DNA of 64,000 bases from Armigeres subalbatus (Eukaryota; Arthropoda; Insecta; Diptera; Culicidae). The stretch lies in the NCBI RefSeq assembly GCF_024139115.2, contig NC_085141.1, positions 239,807,047-239,871,046 of the forward strand, read 5' to 3'. Below, piece after piece: positions 54,181 to 63,319 of the stretch. The notes under the pieces were generated by a model. The model was given only the letters and a program-made list of their open reading frames with translations, ran no database searches and was not told where the DNA came from. Within the stretch, counting starts at the first letter, position 1, and each line of letters opens with the position of its first letter. A program made the translations under genes and the position numbers.

Positions 54181-54897
54181 GGTTTGGATTGTATAGGACT
54201 TCTTTCTACTTGCCCAAATATCTTATAACAAAAAAATCAGAAGTGTTATGTACAAGACACAACCGCCCAACGTAAACTACATATAAGGCAGTTTTGTTCA
54301 TTGAGGATTGTAGTGCATCATGCATGAATATTTTTAGAAAATTCATTTGATTACTTATGTCACTGGTTTCGAAGAAAAGTAGCGTATCTTAAGATATGAA
54401 AATTGTTGGATACGACAATTGTTTAAAAAATTTACTATGAAAACCCAAATTTAGTCCTTAGTGCTAATGATGCCTTTCTTGGATCCGAATTGCCTACATT
54501 TGGGTTTTGAAGCATTTGATGAAATATTTCAATAGAAGAAGCCCTAGGGAAGCATTCTGTTTTCCGTTTGCAACATTTATTATTCAGAAACATTCCAATC
54601 ATAGGCATATCTTGTTTTTCGTGCATCACTAGAAATCATAAAATGTCAATCATGTACCAAAACCCAATTAATTTGGTTGTGGTGCGCGCGAGTAGTTAAT
54701 GATTACATTCTAACTCCTACTGTCTGGCAAAGTTGGTAAAATCTCAAAATCTCAAATCTCATCGGCGATTCAAACCATGCGTGAGTCAAATCCCATCAGA
54801 ATTATGTCCGAGAGATTTGCTCACGATTTGAATCGCAATTTGCATCATTGCATGATATTAACGTGTTCTTCATTGTTGAATGCATTGAATTAACTAT
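54181..54897. other. Spacer with one arm of an inverted pair
   Basis: 54229-54282 (AAATCAGAAGTGTTATGTAC ... ACCGCCCAACGTAAACTAC) is the reverse complement of 57360-57412. The rest shows no feature beyond a short minus-strand frame (54435-54629) without known motif. Confidence 0.5.
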
Positions 54898-56031
54898 TTT
54901 GACGTAAACTACGTCTAAGGGGAAGACTCTGATACAGGGTGTAAAACGGAAATTTCCAAATTCGAGACCGTCACGAAATTAGGATAGATTTCAAACGCTA
55001 ATAGCTCCTTTATCTTTCAATGGATTTTCGAGATTTTATTATCAATCGAATCGGTAACTCTCCAGCAATTTCCCAATCCCATTGGAACTATTGATTATCA
55101 ACGTTAACACATTAAAAATTCCAAATTTTTAAAAACCCAGTCAAATTTCACAGTTTCGTTACGACCGCCGTCTGCAGTTGGTTCTTGCGCTCTACTTTTG
55201 TGCGGTGATTCGCAACAATAGAGCAGAGCAGTGACCGCGGTCGGAGCAAAAAAGTAGTGTTTATGAAAAAGTGCTACAGATGCTGGACATGTTCATGTTA
55301 GAAAGAGGTGAATATTAAAATTGATTATCAACTTTAAACAAGGTTACACTCTAACTTTTTTGACGGATATTGAGTGAAATTTCTGTGGGATAGAAAGAGA
55401 GAGCAATGCAATAACAATCGGAGAAAGGCATCATCACCACTGCGGAATAATAAATTTGGGGTTTTCAAATGAAAATTTTGAATTGTCATATCCAACCATT
55501 TTCATATATAGTGAGTTACGCCAATTTTGTTCGAAACATAAATGAATTGGTGTGCGATCGAACATGATTTGCGGAAAAACTACACATTACACGCGGCAAA
55601 ACGTTTAACAAAACAAACCTCGCTATCTCCCGACCCCATATATCCAACATCCCAATGGTTGTAATTTGACTAAGCACGCACGCGCGGTTCGAAGTTTGTA
55701 TGAGAATTACTATGAAAACAGTAAATTTTTCGAAAAACCGTTTTGCAACGTTGGTCATTAATATCTAAAAATATATGAGTACGTCGGCAACATAGGAAAC
55801 TTAGCAAGTGAATAAATCGTCTTTATTGCAAAACAATTCGCTGCTTGCAAGAAAAATTATTAAGGAAATACTAAATCGTGGGAAATTCAATTGAGCACGT
55901 AAAAGAATAACATATCAATAATGAGCATTTTTATTTTCTTTAAAACTTTGCTTACCAAAATCCGATCGGTTTGCAACAACAATCGTCTTACAGATTTAGA
56001 AATATTCTACGAAATCTTCGGGTTGATTATA

Positions 56032-56976
56032 TTTAGGGGGAAATCCTCCAGTGCCGGACACATAAGCCATTTAACAAAAAAAAACTTTAACTATCCGGAT
56101 TATGTTTCCTTTTATACCATACTAGCAGAACGTACCCTGCGTTGCTCGGGTTTTTACGCTTAACGTTCGAAATGTTATTTTCTGCGTTGATTGCGACGCC
56201 GCACTCTAGATCATTTTTCGAGCGATCGCATTAGGTTTTCTCCAAACTCGCTATTGTATTTTGACAATTTTCCCAACTTTTCCTTTAAAATTTACTAACC
56301 TTTTGCATATAGAAACACAGCTGATCCCAATACGAGACGATTAGTGAGGAAATCATCCTCTTCGTGAGTTATAATGCCTCACAGGAAGAATAGATAGAAG
56401 AAAGAAACACAAAATATGACCATTGACCATTGATGATTCATACAAACTTTGAATTTGATCATTTGAACACGTTTTTCGACGATGAATTTTGGTGAAAAAT
56501 TTTACGATTTAGAAAAATGTCTTCTAGTACCGGACGCTATTGCATCATGTTCAAATGTGACTAAGTTCCTGTTACATGAATAAAGACATCATTCAGAATA
56601 GTAATATTATTCACGTGCTTTAAGTTGTAAATATTTGACTTTGGCTTTGACTGGCTTATTTGACTCTTCAGCTAAATTTTTTAAATCCTAATCCAAATTC
56701 CCACCTTTTTCAAAGTCCTCTTCAATTTTTGTTTCTGCTAATTTCTGTGGCTTTCTCAGCAAGAAGAAACAATTGAATTGAAGTAAATGTAACAAAACAG
56801 GTGTGAAGAATTTTTATTCAATTTCAAATTTTGTTCAAAGTTTATCACATGAAGATCTGATTTTCCTTGCCGGGACCTCGGAGGACCTTGGACGGACCTT
56901 TGCAAGTAGTGTTGTTTTAAGAAGTGTCCGGTATTGGGAGGTGTCCGGCGGTGAGAGATTTCTCCCTAAATAGTTA
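56032..56976. mobile_element. TIR element with CCGGACAC ends, nested
   Basis: The left end TTAGGGGGAAATCCTCCAGTG then CCGGACAC faces the right end, complement TTAGGGAGAAATCTCTCACC then GCCGGACAC. CCGGACGC/CCGGACAC words recur inside (56532, 56927). Related wording at 35182-35210 suggests a third copy. A minus-strand frame at 56835-57047 overlaps the right end and has no known domain. Confidence 0.55.
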
Positions 56977-57359
56977 ATGATCCGCCTCACGAAACGATCT
57001 CTCACATACGGGGCGATTTCTATAGTAATTTCCATACAAACTTCCAACTGCTCGTACTCAGTTAAATTATAACCAATGGATCAATCAAGGTAACTCATTT
57101 TGCACTCACCGCATCAAAACAACGGCGGCACTGTATACGCATATTTCTATTCGTGTGTTTTTGACAGAACATGTCTACGGTGGCGCAATCTGCCCATTTC
57201 ATAGCGGCAGTTTTTGCTTATTGATTGATCCATTCAGTTGAAAATTTAGGAAGTTCACCAATACAGCAAATGTTATCGTTCAAGCATAAGGGTGCGCAAA
57301 AGTCAAAATTTCAATCACTCTAGGCTCTAACCAAAATAATTATCTTATGATCTGTTTTA

Positions 57360-57412
57360 CGTAGTTTACGTCGGGCGGTCGTATCTTGTATATAACCCTT
57401 CTGATTTTTTGT
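57360..57412 (-). repeat. Second arm of the ACGTAAACTACGT inverted pair
   Basis: Reverse complement of 54229-54282. It interleaves with, and does not nest in, the arms of the 54898-59065 element, so the simple one-inside-another history does not hold. Confidence 0.6.
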
Positions 57413-58078
57413 CTAAAACAATGGCTAATAATTGCACATATAAACAAAACATACGCCTCGATTGCGTTTTGACGCTTTTTAGAACGAAATCATTTTTCGG
57501 TGAGGGAGCGAAGCGATGCGATTCTGGCCGAGAAACTCAAGCGCGATGCCCCCCTACAGAATCGCAGGCGAGTTAGCTCGTGCATGAAACCTCGATGATT
57601 CAGATTTGAGTATGATTCTACCAACTGAGTGTCATTATGGATAAAGTATTCGTGCAAACATTTTATTAATATCATTGCAAGACTTTTGAATCAGGGAGCA
57701 AGAAGGTGATAGCTCTATTGTATCTCATATAGCCTGTTTCAAGAACGTATGCGTTCCGAAGCTTTTGTGGTGTACAATAAGTACCGCATTATTGCACCCA
57801 CGTATTATAAAAATATCTTAAGTACATTCACACTTCCTGAATCAAAGTTAAATCCTTTTGATTCAGGCACGCATTTTATTGGATAAAATATTATTAGGCC
57901 GATATAAATATTTTTTTTAAATATGTCTCACCCACATTGTTATTTTGCTCAAAAATAACAACTTGAGGGGCAACAAAAAAAATTTCCGGTCAATTTTGAG
58001 AACTTTCAAAACATTCTTTAACAAATCCGAGGAGTTTTTTTTAAATTTTTTTTTTTTAATTTTAATATTTATTTTTTA
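57413..58078. other. Interior of the long-TIR element, nothing recognised
   Basis: AT-rich with poly-T at about 58032-58060. A short minus frame (57490-57675) has no motif. Confidence 0.45.
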
Positions 58079-58440
58079 CTAGCAGACCCGTCGAACTTTG
58101 CTTCGCCTAAAATTGATTTATTCTCTGACTAATTCTCGAGTTATGCAGAAATTTTTGGTTCATTTGTATGGGAGCCCCCCTTTCCAGAAGGAGGAGGCGT
58201 TGCAAACCACCACAGAAACATGTATTCTCTTCCAAAACCTCCACACGCCAGATTTGTTTCCATTTGCTTGATCTCGAGTTATGATGAAATTGGTGTTTCA
58301 TTTGTATATGAGCCAGGTTTCAAATAGGAGAGGGTCTCTAACCATCTTAAGAACCTTCCCTGGCCCCTGAAAACCTCTGCATTCAAATTTTCATGCCGCT
58401 CGATTCAGTAGAAGAAGAAGAAGAAGAAGAAGAAGAAGAT
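58079..58440 (+). repeat. ACTAGCAGACCCGTCGAAC-led tandem repeat and (GAA)n tract
   Basis: Begins with ACTAGCAGACCCGTCGAACT then TTGCTTCGCC, followed by two ~150-bp units around CTCGAGTTATG, TTTCATTTGTATGGGAGCCC and CCTCCACACGCCAGATTTG. It ends in an uninterrupted (GAA)n tract at 58410-58439. The leading word is kin to those at 49494, 50172 and 56124. Confidence 0.7.
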
Positions 58441-59179
58441 TACCTCCCCCCCTTGACTTTGCGGAGACCATAATTTTTAATAAATATGTGTAACGGCCTT
58501 ATTAGTTTTCAGTTTGCAAAAAAATGCATTTTCCAAAGTCGTTTTTTAATATAAATTGATTGCATTACTAGCAAGGGCATTGGCATTGATAACAATAATT
58601 GATCGTCTCATGCCTGCACAAACATGCCCCTACCTGGATCACTTTTTATACACCATGCACTACATTACGCATTTTTGTTACATTTGTTTCGACCGCGGTC
58701 GCTGGTCCGGCTCCATTGTTCTACTTTTTGTGCGAAACACCGCACAAAAAGGAGAGTCCAAAAGCCAACCGCACTGAACGGCGACGGCCGAAACGAGACT
58801 CTTGCGGACAAGAAAAGAGGTTGCTGCCAAAATGATCCGATACCCTATTTTAACATTCATAACCCGAAGTTTCAATATAATTGACAAATTGGTAGAGAAT
58901 TTCCGAATCGATTGATATATAAATCTCAAAAATCCATCGGAAGATAAAGGCGCTATTAAAGTTCAAAATCTTACATGATTTCGTGACGGTCTCGAATTTG
59001 GAAATTTTCATTTGTCACCCTGTATCCGAGTCTTCCCCTTAGACGTAGTTTACGTCAAAAAGCTGTTGACCTCGTCAGGTTTGCTGTTCTTTAATCATCC
59101 AATCATATCTTAGATCCTAATTTGAAATATGGATTAGATTTGTGGGACAAAATAGTAACAGAATTATGAATTAAGATTT

Positions 59180-59217
59180 GTCGGGGGTCGCGACCCACAG
59201 TTTGGGAACCTCTGTCT
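59180..59217 (-). mobile_element. Solo hAT-like terminus
   Basis: The minus strand reads CAGAGGTTCCCAAACTGTGG then GTCGCGACCCCCGAC, a typical hAT/Charlie-type end with an inner palindrome. No partner end or TSD was found nearby. Confidence 0.5.
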
Positions 59218-60020
59218 TAGAATATGTGAAAGTTAGAGTGTTGAATTTTTGGTGGCTTCAAACTGGTGGAGATGGCGCTTGTAAGCTAGTTTTTCAAACG
59301 GGCTTGCATGGAACATTTTTAAATGAAATTCACTGGACGTAAAACTAAAGAAAACCAAATAGAAAACAATTATAACGTGCAAATCTGATGATGAATCATT
59401 AGATCAGATGTGCTCCCGATCAGGAATACATAACAAAATTATAACTCAATTCTATCAATGGTTGTTATTTAAAACAACGTATGTTATAATTAGAAACCCA
59501 GATTAATCCACCTAGCAGTGATGATGCCTTTCTCGTGCATTATAAAATATATTGAAAGAATCACATTAGAAAGGTCAAAAAAGCTCTTTAGGAGAATAGA
59601 TCACATTTTTTCGATCATTTTGCATGTTTTTGCATTAGTTAAAATGCATCGCCACCATTCTCGGAAAAAAAATTGCTTTTGAATTGTTTTTTTCCAAGGG
59701 GGACCCTTGGGAAAAAACAATAATTTTTCAATAATTCCGAAATGTAATGTCCGATCGAGCCAATTTTCAATAGCAAACAATGGGACCGCAATCCCCGTCG
59801 AATGCAACTTGTTGCGAGTAAATCGGATAATGCTAAGTTCCAAAAAGTGTGTCTACAAAATTTGTACACATACACACATACACACACACACATACATACA
59901 TACACACATACAGACATCACCTCAATTCGTCGAGCTGAGTCGATCGGTATATAAAAATCGGCCCTCCGGCCCTCCGAAATTTTGTTTTTGAAGCAATATT
60001 ATAGCCTTTACGTACACTTA

Positions 60021-61404
60021 TGTCGAATTCGGATGTTCCTCCAATAATTTTCCCGGATGTTCTTTCGGAAGCTCCTCCACGAATTTCTCCGGAAGCTCCT
60101 CCACGAATTTCTCCGGAGGTATTTCTGGAGGGACTTCCTGAGAAATTTCGAGAGGGACTTCCGAAGAAATTTTTGGAGGGACTTCTGGAGGTATTCCTGG
60201 AGGAACTTCTAGAGGCGCTTTCGGAATGAATTTCTGGAGGAACCACCGGAGGAACAGCTGGAGCAATTCCTGGAAGACCTTCCGGAGGAATTCCTAGAGG
60301 AACTACCGGAGGAATTTCTGGAGGAACTTGCAGAGGAATTTCTGGAGAAACTTGCGGAGGAATTTCTGGAGGAACTTCCTGAGAAATTTTTGGAGGAAGT
60401 TCTAGAGGAATTTATGGTGGAACTTCCGGATGGATTTCTGGAGGAGCTTCCGGAGGAACTTCTGGAGGAACTTCCGGAGGAATACCTGGAGGAACAGCTG
60501 GTGGGATTCCTGGATGAACTTCCGGAGGAATTCCTGGAGGAACTTCCTGAGAAATTCCTGAAAGAAGTTCTAGAGGAATTCCTGAAGGAATCTCTGGAGG
60601 AACTTGCGGAAGATTTCCTGGAGGAATTTCTGGAGGAACTTTCGGAGGAATCCTTTGAGGAACTTCCGAAGGAATCCCTGGAGGAACCACCGGAAGAATA
60701 CCTGGAGGAAATTCTGGAGGAACTACCGCAGGAATTCCTGACGGTACTTCTGGAGGAATTCCTAAATGAATTTGAGTAGGATTTCGTGAATGAATTTCCA
60801 AATCATATACTGAAGGAAATTCCGGAAGAAGTTTTGAAGTAATTTTGGGAGGAATTTCTGAAGAAATTTTCAAAGGAATTCCTGAAGGAATGTTCCAAAG
60901 ATTTTCTGAAGGAACTTCCGAAGGAAATTTTTAAGGAACTTCGGAACTTTCATAACGAACTCCCAAGCTCCGAACGTCACGTTCGGAAGAAGAGGAACTT
61001 CTGAATAGATTCCTGAAGAAATTTCCGAAGGAATACCTGAAGAAACATCCGGAGGAATTCCGGAAAGAAACTCCGAGTAAATGCCTGTAAGAACTTGCGG
61101 AGGAATTCCTGAAGAAGCGAAAAGGAATAGAGAATCTGGGGTAGATATATCCAACCAAAAGTAAATTTCGTAATTCGCGAAAATCAGAGCGCGTACTTGA
61201 TCATTTTTATCATGATCTGGTTCGTTGTGGCCCACAAACTGCCAGTGCACTGGTAAAGTCCGGTATGGTGTCGATCATATGTTTCGAATCAAAACAAACA
61301 CGATGCCACGCACACCACCATATCCAATGACAGATGGAACTGAAAACGTTTTTTTATTCAGGGTTCGGGTTGGCACTGACCCAGGTTTAAAAACGAATTC
61401 GACA
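60021..61404. mobile_element. PIF/Harbinger-like non-autonomous element, TTA TSD, filled with a minisatellite
   Basis: Perfect 11-bp TIRs TGTCGAATTCG and CGAATTCGACA are flanked by TTA at 60018-60020 and 61405-61407. A 3-bp TTA/TWA target is the PIF/Harbinger signature. Of its 1384 bp about 1.1 kb is the minisatellite 60030-61120. The rest (61121-61404) is unique sequence without a gene. Innermost layer of the nest. Confidence 0.75.
60030..61120 (+). repeat. 15/30-bp minisatellite GGAATTTCTGGAGGAACTTCC
   Basis: Seventy or so 15-bp half-units of GGAGGAACTTCCG/GGAGGAATTTCTG type. The plus frame 60390-60779 reads as Leu-Glu-Glu repeats and the minus frame 60412-60873 as Pro-Pro-Glu/Gly-Ile repeats. 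Both are open because 15 is divisible by three. There is no start context or conserved domain, so I do not call a gene. Confidence 0.9.
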
Positions 61405-61509
61405 TTAGTGTACGAGTAAGGCAATAATTCGATAAAAATGTGTCTTCGGTCAGTTTTATTTCATATCAAAATTGTAACAACATTAGTTATGTATATTTAC
61501 ACAAAATAA

Positions 61510-61682
61510 TTGCCTACATTTTTTGATATTGGCAAAAAGCGGAGGTAATCACCTCCAGTTCCAGTATAACTTGAATCAAGGTTCGATGTTAATAGCTAGT
61601 ACAAAGTTAATTGCCTACATTATGGATGGAAATCCGGCGTTGTAGCGTACCACATTTTTATACGTGATGTAGGCAATTACCA
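61510..61682. repeat. ATTGCCTACATT inverted-word cluster
   Basis: AATTGCCTACATT at 61508 and 61609 faces GATGTAGGCAATTA at 61668-61681. The 61609-61681 interval could be a tiny hairpin element of about 73 bp. A matching GTAATGTAGGCAATTA word occurs at 53592. Confidence 0.4.
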
Positions 61683-61912
61683 TGAAAGTAGATTTTTGTA
61701 CCTCATAATCATATCAACGGTTGTTATAATGTTAAAATGAAGGTAACAACCTCTGATATAATTATGTTACGGCTAGAGGGAATTTTGATATAATTTTTGT
61801 TATTTTAACAACTAACCAGCCAATTTTATAACACATTTTGTTACATTATTTTTTTGAAATAAATAACTCCCCTTGTTATAATTTTGTTATGCATTCTTGA
61901 TCGGGCTTATAC

Positions 61913-62103
61913 CGTTTCGAGTATTGATTGACCTGAAATAATGTTTATAAACTACATGACAATCATTGGCGTAAATAAGAGAAGTGCGCCGGGGGTGTTG
62001 CGGTGGGGGTTTGGCTGGCCCTCCTCAGACCCGCTTGTGCCCCTCCCCCAGAAAATTTGAAAATTGAATTACAAAAATAGTAAACTTTCATATACCGTCA
62101 TCG
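61913..62103 (+). repeat. Uninterrupted copy of the repeat at 38937-39461
   Basis: Reads continuously through AATCATTGGCGTAAATAAGA and AGTGCGCCGGGGGTG, the point at which the 39-kb copy carries a SINE. It serves as the empty site for that insertion. Confidence 0.8.
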
Positions 62104-63220
62104 GGGGTGACAATGGGTCTGGGGGGTGAGAATGGGTCATCCCAGTCGTATAGCAAAATCATTCAAAAAGGTCTCTCATATTTTAGTCTTCTTGCCCTCA
62201 GATACAGGGGTTAGACAAAAAGGTTGAGATAGGTAAAAATAAGTCGAAATTCAAATCAGCATAACTTTGCGTATAATAATCCGATTTTGATAAAACCAGG
62301 ACCATGAGAAGCGGACACTCTTCTAGTATACTGTCCCCCTGCAACACCTGAGATTGGTCCTTGGCCACCGGAAATGTTCCGGGTTTTCCGAGGGTATGTT
62401 CAAGATGCATTTTTTCCACTGCTTGTCATTTTATGTGACGTTAACTTTCATCACGTTTTATGCTTTCTCCGAAAACTAGAACTAATATGCCGGCCAATGG
62501 TGGCTGTAGATCGAGAATCCATCTAAACTACACAGAGATACGGCCATTTCCGTAAAAACGGTACCGGGAACATGATGAAATGATAACAGATCGGAATAAT
62601 GCAAATATGAGTATCTGACTTCATGGATTTGCGAGACGATGATTACAGAAACATTTCCAGAATGATAGTGTCCACTGCCACCCTTATAGCAGGTTCCATG
62701 GGCTTTCCAGGAGGGGCCGGTTTTGGCACCATCTGGACCATGCATATATGGGTGTCAAAAATCATGTTTTCCCAAGACGATGAATATAGGATCTTCATTA
62801 GAGATATATTTTGAGGACTGTAAGACTCTTTGGCCAATTTGTAACAGGTTCCGGAAGTTCTGCGAAAGTGACATTTGTTCAGGGTGTATGGCCAATCCCG
62901 TATCGTTTTCACGAAAATGGCCATATCTCGGCGTATACCTAACGGATTTTCGATCTGCAGCCAGCATTGGTCAGAATATTAGTTCTAGAATATTAGTACT
63001 AGTATACTAGAAGAGTTTCCGCGTCCGATGATCCCAGTTTGATCAAAATCGGATCATTCTACGCATAGTAATGCTGATTTGAACTTCGACAATTTTTTGC
63101 CTATCTCAACCTTTTTGTCTAACCCCTGTACATTCAATCTATTCTACAAGCATTCTAAGTATTTGAAACAGTGACCCATTCTCACCCCCATTTGACCCAT
63201 TGTCACCCCCGACGACGCAC
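62094..63220. mobile_element. Outer TIR element (GTCGGGGGTGACAATGGG ends)
   Basis: The left end CCGTCATCGGGGGTGACAAT then GGGTC...GGGGGGTGAGAATGGGTC pairs with the right end, complement GTCGTCGGGGGTGACAATGG then GTC...GGGGGTGAGAATGGGTC. Without the inner insertion it is about 200 bp. Each end holds two related GTGA(C/G)AATGGG words. No TSD determined. Confidence 0.7.
62205..63128. mobile_element. Tc1/mariner-type hairpin element nested in 62094-63220
   Basis: Ends CAGGGGTTAGACAAAAAGGT and its complement ACCTTTTTGTCTAACCCCTG, flanked by TA at 62203-62204 and 63129-63130. The inverted symmetry continues through nearly the whole 924 bp: GTTGAGATAGG, CAGCATAACT(T)TGCG, TCTTCTAGTATAC, the GGTGGCTGTAGATCGAGAAT region against ATTTTCGATCTGCAGCCAGC, and GGCCATTTCCGT against ACGAAAATGGCC. 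The centre is near 62660. No transposase. The open frames inside mirror each other on opposite strands. Confidence 0.8.
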
Positions 63221-63319
63221 AGTGGTTCCATTCCCGTAGAAGGGCGGTCATAAATATAAATTACGGAAATTATACGGTAAAATGGTGTACTTTTAGTATT
63301 TTTCGGGTTAAACAGCCTA
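63221..63319. other. Spacer, nothing recognised
   Basis: Short AT-rich interval between the hairpin nest and the LINE 3' end. Confidence 0.5.

Larger units (their letters stand above)
54898..59065. mobile_element. Long-TIR transposon (~370-bp arms), no transposase visible
   Basis: Arms 54898-55270 and 58690-59065 are reverse complements at roughly three-quarters identity by eye. Shared words include GACGTAAACTACGTCTAAGG, GGAAGACTC, CCAAATTCGAGACCGTCACG, TGACCGCGGTCGG/CGACCGCGGTCGC and the CTACTTTTTGTGCGG block. The 3.4-kb interior holds other repeats (56032-56976, 58079-58440) and no recognisable coding gene. The TSD was not resolved because the flanks TTTTGACG extend the symmetry. Confidence 0.7.
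59500..61425 (+). mobile_element. TGCCTTTCTCGT element, copy 3, split by a TTA-flanked insertion
   Basis: The left part, 59500-60020, runs from ATCCACCTAGCAGTGATGAT and GCCTTTCTCGTGC through CAATTTTCAATAGCAAACAA, an (AC)n patch and CCTTTACGTACACTTA. The right part, 61405-61425, is TTAGTGTACGAGTAAGGC. Subtracting 60021-61404 and one TTA restores the CGTACACTTAGTGTACGAG palindrome found intact in the other copies (33645-33672). Confidence 0.8.
59414..61903. mobile_element. CCCGATCA-TIR element carrying two nested elements
   Basis: TIRs CCCGATCAGGAATACATAAC and the complement of the right end CCCGATCAAGAATGCATAAC extend into AAAATTATAAC, about 30 bp with few mismatches. CT (or GCT) is duplicated at the target, judged against the empty site at 52690-52694. 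Stripped of the nested elements, only about 560 bp remain (59414-59497 and 61427-61903), non-coding and rich in AACAAAATTATAAC words. A 2-3-bp TSD does not settle the superfamily. Confidence 0.75.
59229..61920 (+). repeat. Dispersed repeat (copy of 52527-52700) split by 59414-61903
   Basis: 59229-59413 ends in TTAGATCAGATGTGCT and the continuation CTTATACCGTTTC resumes at 61904. The unsplit sister at 52527-52702 reads straight through TGTGCTTATACCGTTTC, an empty-site reference for the insertion. Confidence 0.8.

Noticed and set aside
60390..60779. 130-codon open frame of Leu-Glu-Glu repeats, and its Pro-rich mirror on the other strand
   Set aside because: Both frames follow from a 15-bp minisatellite whose unit length is divisible by three. 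No start context, domain or non-repetitive segment supports a gene.
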